From: Spirosoma radiotolerans
Lineage (GTDB): Bacteria; Bacteroidota; Bacteroidia; Cytophagales; Spirosomataceae
Reading direction: 5' to 3'
Assembly (NCBI RefSeq): GCF_000974425.1
Contig: NZ_CP010429.1
Coordinates: 3,844,001 to 3,908,000, forward strand
DNA length: 64,000 nucleotides
Shown one piece after another: positions 34,006 through 43,080 of the stretch (position 1 is the stretch's first letter; every line of letters begins with the position of its first letter). The position numbers were made by a program, and so were the translations under genes. The notes under the pieces were generated by a model. The model was not told where the DNA came from and ran no database searches. It saw only the letters and a list, made by a program, of their open reading frames with translations.

Positions 34006-35442
34006 TTATGGCTGGGCGGTGGCGGTGAATGTAGAGTCGAGAACAATTACTTTATGTCCATAATAACCTGATTGGCAACGGTTCCACCAGTGCATCCGGT
34101 CCGGTTTAATATCTTCGACAAAGATACTGGGTGGGTATACACTAATGGGTCGCAAGCGAACCGTATCCGCTGATGCCATCAATTGGCGATGCCGCTCGGT
34201 CATCTCACGGTCGTAGGTGGCGGCATTGCCACTAATCAGGTCAATACCCATCTGCTTAACGGATTTACTGACAACAATACTGCCGATCAACCAGATAGCA
34301 GTCAGCATCCACACGGGTGCAGGCCATTTTTGAACGAGCGTCAGGCTGCGACCAAGCCGTTCCAGCCAGCCTACCCAGACCGTTAAGACATAAAACCAGC
34401 CGAGCGCAAAGAAAACAAACAGGACGTTCATCGTTCGGGCAAAAGGCGGAATGCCTAATCCATAGTAGGACGGAAAAATAGTGGCAGCCAGCAAGCCAAG
34501 ATACACAACCGCGACTAAACCTGCCGGTAATAAAAACAACTCCCGAACCGGGCTGCCATGCCGAACCAGCCGACGGGCGATAGGGATGAAAAGCAACGAA
34601 AAAGGAATAACCGGCGTTTTCAGCAACCACAACCCCATCGACCGAGCCAGCCAGCCAAACGAAAGTACCATTGACTTGACCAGCTCGCCCGCCTTCGTCT
34701 GATTGCTGCCCATCCGGATAGCGTTGCCCGGAGCCCGGAACAATAGCCAGGCTGATACAAAGGCAACCAGCACCAGCCAGACCAGCAAGGGATCGAACCG
34801 CCGGAGAAACACCAGCCGATAGCCCAGAATGGCCAGCAATAATAAAATCAATAACACAAGGTTTGTTTCGCCGGAGCCAATGCTAGCAAATACCAGAAAC
34901 CCTGCCCAGACGGCGGTCAATCCTTTCAGGACGCCTTCCGGTAAACGATACCATCGGATGATAACCGCCAGCAGATAAATGGTGAGTATGGTTGGGACAG
35001 TGTAGGTCGCCATGGCAGCTGTCCAGAAAAACGCTTCGACGGTACTTTGCAGCGCCAGCACGATCATAAAAAACAGCAAGGCCGTAACCTGAAGGCGGTT
35101 TTTTAGCGACTCGCCCCGTAATAACTCATTGACCAGCGCGTAGATAGCACCAACCAGAGCAGTTGTCAGTAACGCCGGAATAAACCGGTAGCCATCATAC
35201 CAGCCCCACACCAGAGGGCTTCCATGAACCAGCATATTGGAGAAATAACGCCCGGTCCAGCCATTGTAATAAAATTTCTGGCCCTGCCAGAACCCGTACC
35301 GCACAGCCGTATCGGCAAAACAGTAGTCGTCGGCAGCCGATGGATGGTTGTGAAACGAGAGCAGTAGTAAGGGCAGATAGGCCAGTAAAAACAGGAGAAT
35401 GACGGTTATGGTCGCCAACCGATCAATAAGCGGGTGTTTCAT
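34006..35442 (-). CDS. DUF6056-like polytopic membrane protein
   Basis: A 478-residue protein with about eleven membrane helices. After the first helix comes a loop with SAADDYCFADTAVRYG and WTGRYFSNMLVHGS, the pattern I associate with the DUF6056 family, which resembles GT-C glycosyltransferases with an acidic pair in the first periplasmic loop. It is coupled to the DPM1-like GT2 gene that follows without a gap. Together they look like a lipid-linked-sugar synthase plus transferase. Family name is from memory of the motif. Confidence 0.65.
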   Translation of the reverse strand: MKHPLIDRLATITVILLFLLAYLPLLLLSFHNHPSAADDYCFADTAVRYGFWQGQKFYYNGWTGRYFSNMLVHGSPLVWGWYDGYRFIPALLTTALVGAIYALVNELLRGESLKNRLQVTALLFFMIVLALQSTVEAFFWTAAMATYTVPTILTIYLLAVIIRWYRLPEGVLKGLTAVWAGFLVFASIGSGETNLVLLILLLLAILGYRLVFLRRFDPLLVWLVLVAFVSAWLLFRAPGNAIRMGSNQTKAGELVKSMVLSFGWLARSMGLWLLKTPVIPFSLLFIPIARRLVRHGSPVRELFLLPAGLVAVVYLGLLAATIFPSYYGLGIPPFARTMNVLFVFFALGWFYVLTVWVGWLERLGRSLTLVQKWPAPVWMLTAIWLIGSIVVSKSVKQMGIDLISGNAATYDREMTERHRQLMASADTVRLRPISVYPPSIFVEDIKPDRMHWWNRCQSGYYGHKVIVLDSTFTATAQP

Positions 35443-35495
35443 GCAAAAATTCGTACAGGCGTATGACAGAGCAAAAGCGATGCCCTTTATTCGCT

Positions 35496-36446
35496 TTATG
35501 GTTGAACATCTATTTCCAGGTCACCTCCGGTAGGTGTGGTATTTGTCGGTTTCTGTCCGCCCAAGAATGGGTAAGCCAGGACGGCAATCAGAATAACAAG
35601 TGTACCGATGTAGAAGCCCGATGTCATGTGTTCGGTATCGCCAAAAATCAATAGGGCCAGTAGTATACCATATACCGGCTCCAAATTTACAGTTAATATG
35701 GCCAGATATGGTGAAAACTTTCGTAAGAGGCTAACCCCAATGGTGTAGGCATACACGGTGCAAACCATCGAAAGCACGAACAGCCAGAGCCATTGCATGC
35801 CTGTTTGGGGTACATACTGGACCACAACGCCGGTTTCGTGAGCATTAAGCTGCCGCACCAGCAACCAGAGTACAATAGCGCCCAGCAAGGCACCGGCCAT
35901 CTCATAAAACGAAATGACCAGCGCATCGTACCGGTGCGTGAATCGGCTATTGATGATGGTAAACAGCGATGATAACATGGCTGACCCAACGGCAACTGCC
36001 AGCCCCACCACCTTGTCGAACTCGAAGCGAAAGATCAGGTAAAGCCCCGCCATAACAGCCGCGCCAAGCCCTACCTCAACAGGGCGTACCCGCCGACGCA
36101 ACAGCAACGGTTCCAGCACACTTGCCCAAAGCGAACTGGTTGCCATACCAGCCAGGCATACCGACACATTGGACAACCGGGCCGCCAGAAAAAACAAGAC
36201 CCAGTGCAAACCAATGAGCCCACCCGTTCCCAGCAATCCCCAGGCATCAGCGGTCGATACGCGCAGGTTCTGTCGACGAATGGTCAGCACAACGCCAACC
36301 CCGATAACAGCCAGCAAGGTCCGAAACAAAACGACCGCCGACGGGTCGAGCGGTTGCAGTAATTTGCCCAGAATAGCGGTAAAACCCCAGATCAGAACAA
36401 TGAAATGAAGTTGAAAATAGTCAGTGAGTGAAGCCTTTTTTTGCAT
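35496..36446 (-). CDS. EamA/DMT-family transporter
   Basis: A 316-residue inner-membrane protein with ten predicted helices arranged as two five-helix EamA repeats (first repeat starting FIVLIWGFTAILGKLL, second starting near VVGLAVAVGSAMLSSL), ending in a basic tail. The family exports amino acids, nucleotides or other metabolites. The ATG at 36446 (MQKKASLTDYF) is preferred. The longer frame from 36485 would translate one arm of the inverted repeat at 36453-36519. It lies in the same strand block as the glycan genes, but a role there is not shown. Confidence 0.87.
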   Translation of the reverse strand: MQKKASLTDYFQLHFIVLIWGFTAILGKLLQPLDPSAVVLFRTLLAVIGVGVVLTIRRQNLRVSTADAWGLLGTGGLIGLHWVLFFLAARLSNVSVCLAGMATSSLWASVLEPLLLRRRVRPVEVGLGAAVMAGLYLIFRFEFDKVVGLAVAVGSAMLSSLFTIINSRFTHRYDALVISFYEMAGALLGAIVLWLLVRQLNAHETGVVVQYVPQTGMQWLWLFVLSMVCTVYAYTIGVSLLRKFSPYLAILTVNLEPVYGILLALLIFGDTEHMTSGFYIGTLVILIAVLAYPFLGGQKPTNTTPTGGDLEIDVQP

Positions 36447-36452
36447 AACGAT

Positions 36453-36519
36453 AAATGATGAATCAGGAGTGATGAATGACGGCAATTACTCATCATTCAT
36501 CACTCCTGATTCATCATTT
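36453..36519. repeat. 27-bp perfect-arm inverted repeat between lptF/G and eamA
   Basis: Bases 36453-36479 are the exact reverse complement of 36493-36519 around a 13-base loop, followed on the plus strand by a short T-run. It fills the 81-nt gap between two co-directional genes and ends 6 nt before the eamA ATG. The arms consist of ATGATGAAT-type words. Confidence 0.93.
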
Positions 36520-36527
36520 TTTACAAC

Positions 36528-37604
36528 TTACCTTGGAATGGTATTGTACAAAAGTACGCCAATAGCTGCAAAAATAGCGTTTGGCAACCAGACCGCCACT
36601 ATGGGATTAAGGTTGCCCGACTCGGCAATGCCTTTGGCCAGCATAAAGAACAGGAGATACGTAAAGGCCAGAATAAATCCCAACGCCACTTGCCAGCCCA
36701 CGCCCCGGCGGCTCTTCCGGGCCGACATAATGACGCCGATCACCGTCAGGATGATAATGGCGAACGGACGGGTATCCCGGCTGTATTTTTCGAGCAGATA
36801 AGTCTCAACGCCATCGGCGCCACGGCTTTGCAAGAGGTCAATGTGGCGGTTCAGCTCCGGGCGCGTGAGGGTTTCATACAGGTTAAAATCCGAACTAAAG
36901 TCATCGGGTTTCAGATTCAGGGTTGTATCGATGCGGGGGCCTGGCGTGAGCGTTTCCTGTAACCCATTGATTGTCCGTATCTTATAGTCGTATACGGTCC
37001 ATTTCTTCTTCTTGGCATCCCACTCGATATGGTCAGCGGAGAGTTTTTGTTTGAGCTGGTTGCCCTCTACGCGCTCCATCGTAAACTTATAGCCGGTATT
37101 GCTCTGGTTGTTGTAACTTTCCAGATAAGCATACGTGTTTGGAGCGATCTTCAGATGCACGTTCCGGCCGGAGTAGTTGTAGGCATCGTTGATGTACTTT
37201 ATTTCGAATGCGATCCGGGTTTTGTTGGCCTTGGGAATCACATAGTTGACCATAAAATACGTAGCTACTGCCAACACCGACGCCCCCAGCACATAGGGAA
37301 AAAGCAGGCGAATAAAGCTAACGCCACTACTCAAAATGGCAATAATCTCCGTGCGGGCAGCTAACCGCGAGGTTAAAAACACGGTGGCGATGAAGACCAT
37401 CAGCGGGCTAATGTAGTTGGCCCAGTACGGAATGAAATTGAGGTAATAACTGAACAGGATTTCATTGCCGGGGGCATGGGTTTTATGAAAGTTGTCCACC
37501 TTTTCGGTGTAATCGATCATAACGACCACCAGCACAATCACCATCACCACAAAGATGTAGGTTTGTAAAAAGCGCTTAAGTATATAGGCGTCTAAAAGCT
37601 TCAT
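36528..37604 (-). CDS. LptF/LptG-family permease
   Basis: A 358-residue YjgP/YjgQ-family inner-membrane component of the lipopolysaccharide exporter LptBFG, which extracts LPS from the inner membrane. Membrane helices at about 12-35, 55-80 and 100-120 precede a periplasmic beta-jellyroll domain (about 130-270), and three more helices follow (about 275-355). The start MKLLDAYILKRFLQTY is typical. Whether it is LptF or LptG cannot be decided by eye, so no symbol is given. It sits between mntR and the transport/glycan block. Confidence 0.9.
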   Translation of the reverse strand: MKLLDAYILKRFLQTYIFVVMVIVLVVVMIDYTEKVDNFHKTHAPGNEILFSYYLNFIPYWANYISPLMVFIATVFLTSRLAARTEIIAILSSGVSFIRLLFPYVLGASVLAVATYFMVNYVIPKANKTRIAFEIKYINDAYNYSGRNVHLKIAPNTYAYLESYNNQSNTGYKFTMERVEGNQLKQKLSADHIEWDAKKKKWTVYDYKIRTINGLQETLTPGPRIDTTLNLKPDDFSSDFNLYETLTRPELNRHIDLLQSRGADGVETYLLEKYSRDTRPFAIIILTVIGVIMSARKSRRGVGWQVALGFILAFTYLLFFMLAKGIAESGNLNPIVAVWLPNAIFAAIGVLLYNTIPR

Positions 37605-37695
37605 AATTCCGTTTGCGGGGGATATTTAGTTCTTGGCTTACCCTAGACAAATGTGCGTTTTCGTTTACCGTAAACCACAAACCGAATACCTTACC

Positions 37696-38349
37696 CTAAC
37701 TTACTAATAAATTTTTGGCGACTTCGTGGGTGACGAATACCGTACGCCCGGTTTCTACCTGCACCAATACCGATTTATCGAACGTGTTGATTTCATGAAT
37801 GGTAACGGTACTACCCAGGGTAAGGTGCGAATGATCAAGGTGTTTCAAAAACTCGGTCGAGTGTTCAAGCACAGCCATCAGACAAACGTCCTCTCCCATA
37901 GCCACCTCCGATAGTTTTCGATAGCCCATTTCAGGCATCTGTCCGGCGTGGGTAGGAATTGGATCGCCATGCGGATCAAACTGTGGACAGCCTAAATACG
38001 TATCTAACCGCGTCACCAGCTCTTCCGACCGAATGTGTTCCATTTCTTCAGCAATCTCATGTACTTCATCCCAGCCAAAACCGAGTTTCTGCACCAGAAA
38101 AACTTCCCACAGCCGATGCCGCCGGATCACCTGAAGGGCAAGCCTCTCCCCTTCTTCGGTTAGCCGCACGCCCTGGTATTTTTTATAGTGAATAAGCTGT
38201 TTTTCAGCCAGTTTGCGCAACATATCTGTCACCGATGCAGCCTTGGTGGCAGTCATTTCTGCAAGAGCATTTGTACTCACTTCACCCTGCTGCCGATTGG
38301 CGAGGTAATAAATGGTCTTCAGATAGTTCTCTTCAGTGAATGAATGCAT
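37696..38349 (-). CDS. mntR: DtxR/MntR-family metal-dependent repressor
   Basis: A 217-residue regulator: N-terminal winged helix (FTEENYLKTIYYLANRQ, recognition helix region ATKAASVTDMLRKLAEK), a metal-binding and dimerisation domain (HRLWEVFLVQKLGFGWDEVHEIAEEMEH) with LGCPQFDPHGDPIP, and a C-terminal FeoA/SH3-like domain. With Mn(II) (or Fe) bound, such proteins repress metal uptake genes. It is divergent from an Nramp transporter, and a perfect palindrome lies between the two promoters. Symbol given by family and context; Mn versus Fe is inferred. Confidence 0.9.
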   Translation of the reverse strand: MHSFTEENYLKTIYYLANRQQGEVSTNALAEMTATKAASVTDMLRKLAEKQLIHYKKYQGVRLTEEGERLALQVIRRHRLWEVFLVQKLGFGWDEVHEIAEEMEHIRSEELVTRLDTYLGCPQFDPHGDPIPTHAGQMPEMGYRKLSEVAMGEDVCLMAVLEHSTEFLKHLDHSHLTLGSTVTIHEINTFDKSVLVQVETGRTVFVTHEVAKNLLVS

Positions 38350-38403
38350 GGAATGAGCGGCTGCTTATTCATAACGGCTGAATAAACAGAAACAGTTTGC
38401 TGG

Positions 38404-38411
38404 CAAAGGTA
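38404..38411 (-). promoter_or_regulatory. -7 promoter box of mntR
   Basis: On the minus strand this reads TACCTTTG, an exact TAnnTTTG match about 55 nt before the mntR start. The palindromic operator lies about 20-45 nt further upstream, over the expected -33 region. Confidence 0.6.
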
Positions 38412-38431
38412 GTTTTTATGTTAAACTTTCT

Positions 38432-38457
38432 AAAAATTTAGATTAGTCTAAATTTTT
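38432..38457. promoter_or_regulatory. MntR-type operator palindrome
   Basis: AAAAATTTAGA and TCTAAATTTTT form perfect 11-bp arms around TTAG. The TTTAGA-N4-TCTAAA core is of the DtxR/MntR box type. It lies between the divergent -7 boxes of mntR and mntH, about 20 nt from one and 14 nt from the other, so one bound repressor dimer could block both promoters. Confidence 0.85.
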
Positions 38458-38471
38458 ATTTCAACAATCCT

Positions 38472-38479
38472 TACCTTTA
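38472..38479 (+). promoter_or_regulatory. -7 promoter box of mntH
   Basis: TACCTTTA matches TAnnTTTG at seven of eight positions, 14 nt downstream of the operator. A start near 38486 leaves a leader of about 130 nt before the mntH ATG. Confidence 0.45.
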
Positions 38480-38617
38480 GTTCGTTAAGGAGTAAGTTAG
38501 CATAAATAGATGTCTTGATAAAGATAGAAAGACACAGAAGAAAACGCTTGACGAATCAAATTCAAACCAATTCATTGAACAAAACTCTTGTAAGTAGTTA
38601 ACGTTCAATTGTACTAA

Positions 38618-39958
38618 ATGGAAGCAACAAATACATCGATGAACGGCTGGCGGCAGGAGAATAATGCAAACTCACTGGCCGACGTACATAGTTCTGTTCA
38701 GGTACCTGTGGGTGGAGGCTTTTTTAAAACCTTACGAGCCTATGCGGGTCCGGGATTGATGGTTGCGGTGGGTTATATGGATCCAGGCAACTGGGCAACG
38801 GACATTGCGGGCGGGGCGCGTTACGGGTATCGGTTGTTATCGGTCGTACTGATTTCCAACCTCTTTGCTATACTCCTTCAACACTTGGCCCTCAAATTAG
38901 GCATCGCTACGGGCCGCGATCTGGCGCAGGCCTGCCGCGATCATTACAGCAAGCCAGTCTCTATTGGTTTATGGCTACTGGCCGAAATCGCCATTGCCGC
39001 CACAGATCTGGCGGAGGTAATCGGCTCAGCCATTGCGCTTAACCTGCTCTTCGGCCTGCCCCTCACCGTTGGTATTCTAATTACGGCCCTGGATGTATTG
39101 CTGCTGTTATTTTTGCAGAATAAAGGATTTCAACTCATTGAACGGATAGTTGCCAGCCTGATTTTCCTGATTGTGGGTTGCTTTGGCTACGAGTTGCTGG
39201 TATCAAAACCCGATGTCGCCAGTGTCGTTTCCGGATTGATTCCTCGGACCGAGATAATCAGCAATCCGGGTATGCTTTACATTGCCATCGGCATATTAGG
39301 TGCCACGGTGATGCCCCATAATCTATATCTGCATTCCAGCATAGTGCAAACCCGTAATTTCGGGCGCAACGACGAGGGCCGTAAATCGGCTATTAAATAC
39401 GCCACCATCGACTCGACCGTTTCCTTATTTCTGGCCTTTTTCATCAATGCCGCCATCCTCATTTTAGCTGGGGCAGCTTTCCACTTTTCGGGAAACCAGC
39501 AAGTAGCCGACATTACGGATGCCCACCGCTTGCTCGACCCGGTACTTGGGGTTAAAATGGCCGGTATTCTGTTTGCGGTGGCCCTGCTGGCTTCCGGTCA
39601 AAACTCTACTCTTACAGGCACGATGGCTGGGCAAATCGTCATGGAGGGCTTCATCAACCTGCGCGTTAAGCCCTGGATACGCCGGCTCATTACCCGCCTG
39701 GTAGCCATCATTCCGGCCCTGATTGTTGCTGTCCTATATGGCGAGCGTGGCACCAGCGAGTTGCTTGTCCTTAGTCAGGTGGTACTGTCCCTTCAGCTTA
39801 GTTTTGCGGTAGTGCCTCTGGTTTTATTTACGAACAGCAAAGCGAAGATGGGCCGTTTCGCGAATCCGCTCTGGATAAAGGCATTGTCATGGGCAGTGGC
39901 CGTGCTTATCATTGGCCTGAACGGGTATTTATTGTGGGATACGGTTTCGAGTTTGTGA
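38618..39958 (+). CDS. mntH: Nramp-family divalent metal transporter
   Basis: A 446-residue proton-coupled Mn(II)/Fe(II) importer with about eleven helices. The TM1 metal-binding motif MDPGNWATDIAGGARYGY (DPGN) and the TM6 motif GATVMPHNLYLHS (MPH) are both intact, as is the transport signature around LASGQNSTLTGTMAG. The N-terminal 35 residues are hydrophilic. It is divergent from mntR under a shared operator, so it should be induced when manganese is scarce. Confidence 0.93.
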   Translation: MEATNTSMNGWRQENNANSLADVHSSVQVPVGGGFFKTLRAYAGPGLMVAVGYMDPGNWATDIAGGARYGYRLLSVVLISNLFAILLQHLALKLGIATGRDLAQACRDHYSKPVSIGLWLLAEIAIAATDLAEVIGSAIALNLLFGLPLTVGILITALDVLLLLFLQNKGFQLIERIVASLIFLIVGCFGYELLVSKPDVASVVSGLIPRTEIISNPGMLYIAIGILGATVMPHNLYLHSSIVQTRNFGRNDEGRKSAIKYATIDSTVSLFLAFFINAAILILAGAAFHFSGNQQVADITDAHRLLDPVLGVKMAGILFAVALLASGQNSTLTGTMAGQIVMEGFINLRVKPWIRRLITRLVAIIPALIVAVLYGERGTSELLVLSQVVLSLQLSFAVVPLVLFTNSKAKMGRFANPLWIKALSWAVAVLIIGLNGYLLWDTVSSL

Positions 39959-39985
39959 TTGCTATGACAAGATATGCCTACTTCG

Positions 39986-41926
39986 TTAACGAAGGCCAAA
40001 CAAAGTCACCATCCCCGTTTTAGGGTCTAGGCGCCGGTAGACCTTGCCGCCATACTGCAGCGTATCATTTCCTGTGCGCATTGAAATGATGTAGTCAACG
40101 GTCGGCTGTGTATCCAATAATTTGCTGGGCGTTTTGACGCGAATGTGGTAGAGCTGAACAGGCTGTTTTAGCTGATAGTACCACATATAATCGAAATCAT
40201 CTTCCCCCAGAACCAAGCCAATAGCCAACGAATCTGGCCTTTGTTGATTCAACCGCGTCGAAATCTGGTCGAATGCGCTTTGGTATTCACGCCCATTAAC
40301 GAAATAATTCCGCTCCCGACCATTCCAAAACGATACTGGCTGAGTGAGTGGTGGCAACGTGATCAGCGGCCTGAATGGGTTTGTTAACACAAAGCCGCCG
40401 GCCGACAGAACGAATAGCCAGAAGGGCCATTGCACCCCCTTATTAACTGCCGTTAGCAACCCAAGGGCTCCTATCGGAGATGCCAGCAGAAACAGGAAAA
40501 GGTGCAAACGCGCGTGCCAGGGCTGCCACTTCAGGTAGGCACAAAACAGAAGAAAGGTGAAGATAATTACCCCAGCCAGAATGAAGTAAGGCGTTCGATT
40601 TTGTTGCTTCTTCTGGCGGATTAGCCAAATCAGGCTGCCGGTTAGCCACAAAAGATGGATAAACGAAGAGGCATTATCCTCATTATTACTCAGCCTGGGC
40701 AGCTTAAACGAACTACCCGCATAGGTGGTGTTTTTATCGGTTATGTTGAACTCCAGCACCCTGTGAAGGCTTTCGACACCCTGCTGAGCAATCTGATTTA
40801 CGCCCGGAAACCCAAAATGAATCGCCAGATTACGGCTTATGTTCGACACCATCATCGGTACCGAATGGACTTTGTTGGTATAGTTGCCCTCCAGTTGCGT
40901 ATTTGTTAACGGATGCGCATAAACGAGAAAGTTGCGTAAATAATGACCCGTATTCAATCCCAGGCTTATTCCAACGAGAAGCCATGTTGGTACAACCAGT
41001 TTATAAAAAAAACGGTTAGCAACCGCACCGCGCCTGTTTTCTATGAATAGGCGCCTAAGTTCCATAATACCCCACGTTAGCAGCAGGGGAGCGCTAAATA
41101 AGTAGGCCGTACCTTTAGTGAGCAATGCAAAGCCCAGGGCAAGACTGGCCCAAACGATGTTTACAATCTGTCGATGCTGATAGTAACGCAGCAAATAGAG
41201 CGCCACCAGAATTAAATAAAATGATGCGACCAAATCGTTTTGGGTAGACGATGCCTGGAGGATAAACATCGGAATCGTGACTGCCATAAAAACGGTAGCC
41301 ATCTGTAAGGAACGTGAGCCGCCCATTTGCTGCGTTAGCAGAGACAAGCCTACCAGGCAACCAACACCCGCCAGCCATTGCACAGGGTTGGCCCACAGGT
41401 CAGAGTGGCTGAGCAACATCGTATGCATAATCGTCCACTCGGCCAGAGGAGGCTGGTAAATCTGACGTTCGATGTGCGTAGCAAAAGGCTGGATACGTTG
41501 CTGCTGCAACCAGTGCCCAATTCGCCCCATATGATACGTAAGGGAGTCGAAATTGTTGGGAGGATAAAGAAGGGCGGTTAGAAGCGTCAGCCCAAGAATG
41601 GCGCTTGTTACGATCAGGCACTGGCGCTCAAATGTGGACAACCGATTCCATGAAAGTCCGGCGAACTTCCCACCTCGCCGGTGCTGAACGATAGCCCAAG
41701 CGGTAAAGCTGATCGCTACGCCACTCCAGGTCAGGCCTACTTTGGCGTAATTAAGTTGATGAACAAAGCTTAATGTTTCCGTCAGAAAAACGACAGCTCC
41801 CGTATTGACGAGTAGCGAATCGATTAGTCCGTAGCGAATGGGTGCCGGATTCACAAAACGGGCCCGGTACACAGCCTGGCCGTACCAAAGGCTAGTGACT
41901 GCCCAAAACAGTATCCAGATGTTCAT
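39986..41926 (-). CDS. GT-C/GT39-like polytopic glycosyltransferase
   Basis: A 646-residue membrane protein with about twelve helices and a C-terminal periplasmic domain of about 120 residues. The first large loop contains NNFDSLTYHMGRIGHWLQQ followed by HIERQIYQPPLAEW, and a TQNDLVASFYLI segment follows. This is the PMT/ArnT-like layout in which an Asp in the first loop is catalytic. It should transfer a lipid-linked sugar. The ATG at 41926 (MNIWILFW) is used; it overlaps the upstream GT2 gene by 35 nt, indicating coupling with that DPM1-like enzyme. Acceptor unknown. Confidence 0.75.
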   Translation of the reverse strand: MNIWILFWAVTSLWYGQAVYRARFVNPAPIRYGLIDSLLVNTGAVVFLTETLSFVHQLNYAKVGLTWSGVAISFTAWAIVQHRRGGKFAGLSWNRLSTFERQCLIVTSAILGLTLLTALLYPPNNFDSLTYHMGRIGHWLQQQRIQPFATHIERQIYQPPLAEWTIMHTMLLSHSDLWANPVQWLAGVGCLVGLSLLTQQMGGSRSLQMATVFMAVTIPMFILQASSTQNDLVASFYLILVALYLLRYYQHRQIVNIVWASLALGFALLTKGTAYLFSAPLLLTWGIMELRRLFIENRRGAVANRFFYKLVVPTWLLVGISLGLNTGHYLRNFLVYAHPLTNTQLEGNYTNKVHSVPMMVSNISRNLAIHFGFPGVNQIAQQGVESLHRVLEFNITDKNTTYAGSSFKLPRLSNNEDNASSFIHLLWLTGSLIWLIRQKKQQNRTPYFILAGVIIFTFLLFCAYLKWQPWHARLHLFLFLLASPIGALGLLTAVNKGVQWPFWLFVLSAGGFVLTNPFRPLITLPPLTQPVSFWNGRERNYFVNGREYQSAFDQISTRLNQQRPDSLAIGLVLGEDDFDYMWYYQLKQPVQLYHIRVKTPSKLLDTQPTVDYIISMRTGNDTLQYGGKVYRRLDPKTGMVTLFGLR

Positions 41927-42677
41927 ACATCGTAGTCGCGGGTGCAACAGTTTTCAGAGCCTTCGAGGGATGAAACAGGTTGTAATACAAAATGCAGTAG
42001 ATAGCCCGGAAGCCATCGCGCCAACCAATTTTCTTCCCCTCGGCATAGGTTCTGCCAGCGTAGGAAATTCCTACTTCATAAATACGAATGCCGGGTATGC
42101 GAGCAATTTTGGCAACAATTTCGGGCTCGAAGCCAAACCGTTTTTCGCGTAAGTTGATCTGCCTGAGCGTGTCCAGACGGAACATTTTGTAACAGGTTTC
42201 CATGTCCGTCAGATTTAAATCGGTAAACATATTCGATAGCAACGTCAGAAATCTGTTCCCTACTGAATGCCAGAAATACAAGACCCGATGCGGCCGCCCG
42301 CCCAGAAACCGGGAGCCAAAGACCACATCGGCTTTATTATCCAGTATAGGCTGAAGCAACATAGAATATTCGGCCGGGTCATACTCCAGATCAGCATCCT
42401 GCACCACCAGAAAGTCGCCGGTGGCGGCAATTATCCCGGTTATCAGAGCCGCTCCTTTTCCCTGATTTACAGCATGCCGAATGTACCGGATATTGGCCCT
42501 ATCAAATTGATTCGTGAAGTTCTGCACCCAAAAATGGGTCATATCCTGAGAGCAATCATCCACAATAATTATCTCTCGCTCAACGTCTTTGGGGAGCTGA
42601 ACAGTCGTAACCTGCTCCAGAATCGAATATATTGTTCGTTCCTCATTGAAGGCTGGAATCAGAATCGATAGTTTCAT
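41892..42677 (-). CDS. DPM1-like GT2 glycosyltransferase
   Basis: A 261-residue GT2 enzyme: MKLSILIPAFNEERTI, EIIIVDDCSQDMT, HAVNQGKGAALITGI, the metal-binding VQDADLEYDPAEY and the conserved LTDMETCYKMFR. These are hallmarks of the dolichol/polyprenyl-phosphate mannose or glucose synthase branch. It overlaps the start of the GT39-like gene by 35 nt, a strong sign that it makes the carrier-linked donor for that enzyme. Confidence 0.9.
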   Translation of the reverse strand: MKLSILIPAFNEERTIYSILEQVTTVQLPKDVEREIIIVDDCSQDMTHFWVQNFTNQFDRANIRYIRHAVNQGKGAALITGIIAATGDFLVVQDADLEYDPAEYSMLLQPILDNKADVVFGSRFLGGRPHRVLYFWHSVGNRFLTLLSNMFTDLNLTDMETCYKMFRLDTLRQINLREKRFGFEPEIVAKIARIPGIRIYEVGISYAGRTYAEGKKIGWRDGFRAIYCILYYNLFHPSKALKTVAPATTMYEHLDTVLGSH

Positions 42678-42828
42678 TGTGGATGTAGATAATGTAAAAA
42701 GAAGGATTGGACTAATTCGGGTTGTTCATCAACGGCCTATGAATGTTTCTCCATAAATAGCAGGACAAATTCTGTGCCTAACCGTATTCTTCAATTGATT
42801 ATGAGAATTAACAGGCCAAAATCGGGCC

Positions 42829-43080
42829 TCAACTAATCACTTTGTCTGCGTTACTTTCCAGCTTGTATACCCGATGCTGATGTTGTCCTCCCTTCTGGTG
42901 AAAGCTCGTTATGGACAGGTAAAGCGTATTGGATAAGCGTTGTGTGGCACTGGCCAGCCGAACCTCATGTTTGGTACCGTGGGCAAGAAACTGCCCGTTC
43001 CGCAAGCCTGATAGGCTTGCGGAACGGTAGCAGTAAGCAGTGTGATCGTTGCTGTAATATGGCGGGCAGTCAGCTAAGCC
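42829..43080 (-). pseudogene. possible C-terminal remnant of a lost gene
   Basis: The 402-nt gap between the methyltransferase and GT2 genes keeps a minus-strand frame open for about 84 codons to a TGA at 42829. It reads like real protein (DCPPYYSNDHTAYCY, then GTKHEVRLASATQRL, NTLYLSITSFHQKGG, HRVYKLES). There is no usable start codon, and upstream it runs into a stop inside the methyltransferase gene. I do not recognise a family; a secreted protein tail is possible. A 14-bp inverted repeat interrupts it. Could be chance, but the composition looks protein-like. The rest of the gap (42678-42828) shows nothing. Confidence 0.35.
42995..43027. repeat. 14-bp-arm inverted repeat
   Basis: CCGTTCCGCAAGCC at 42995-43008 pairs perfectly with 43014-43027 around a 5-base loop (TGATA). 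It lies in the gap downstream of the methyltransferase gene, without a T-run. Confidence 0.85.

Noticed and set aside
39981-39994. 14-bp palindrome CTTCGTTAACGAAG at the mntH/GT39 junction
   Set aside because: It has no loop or T-run and covers the stop codon of the GT39-like gene; too short to support a function.
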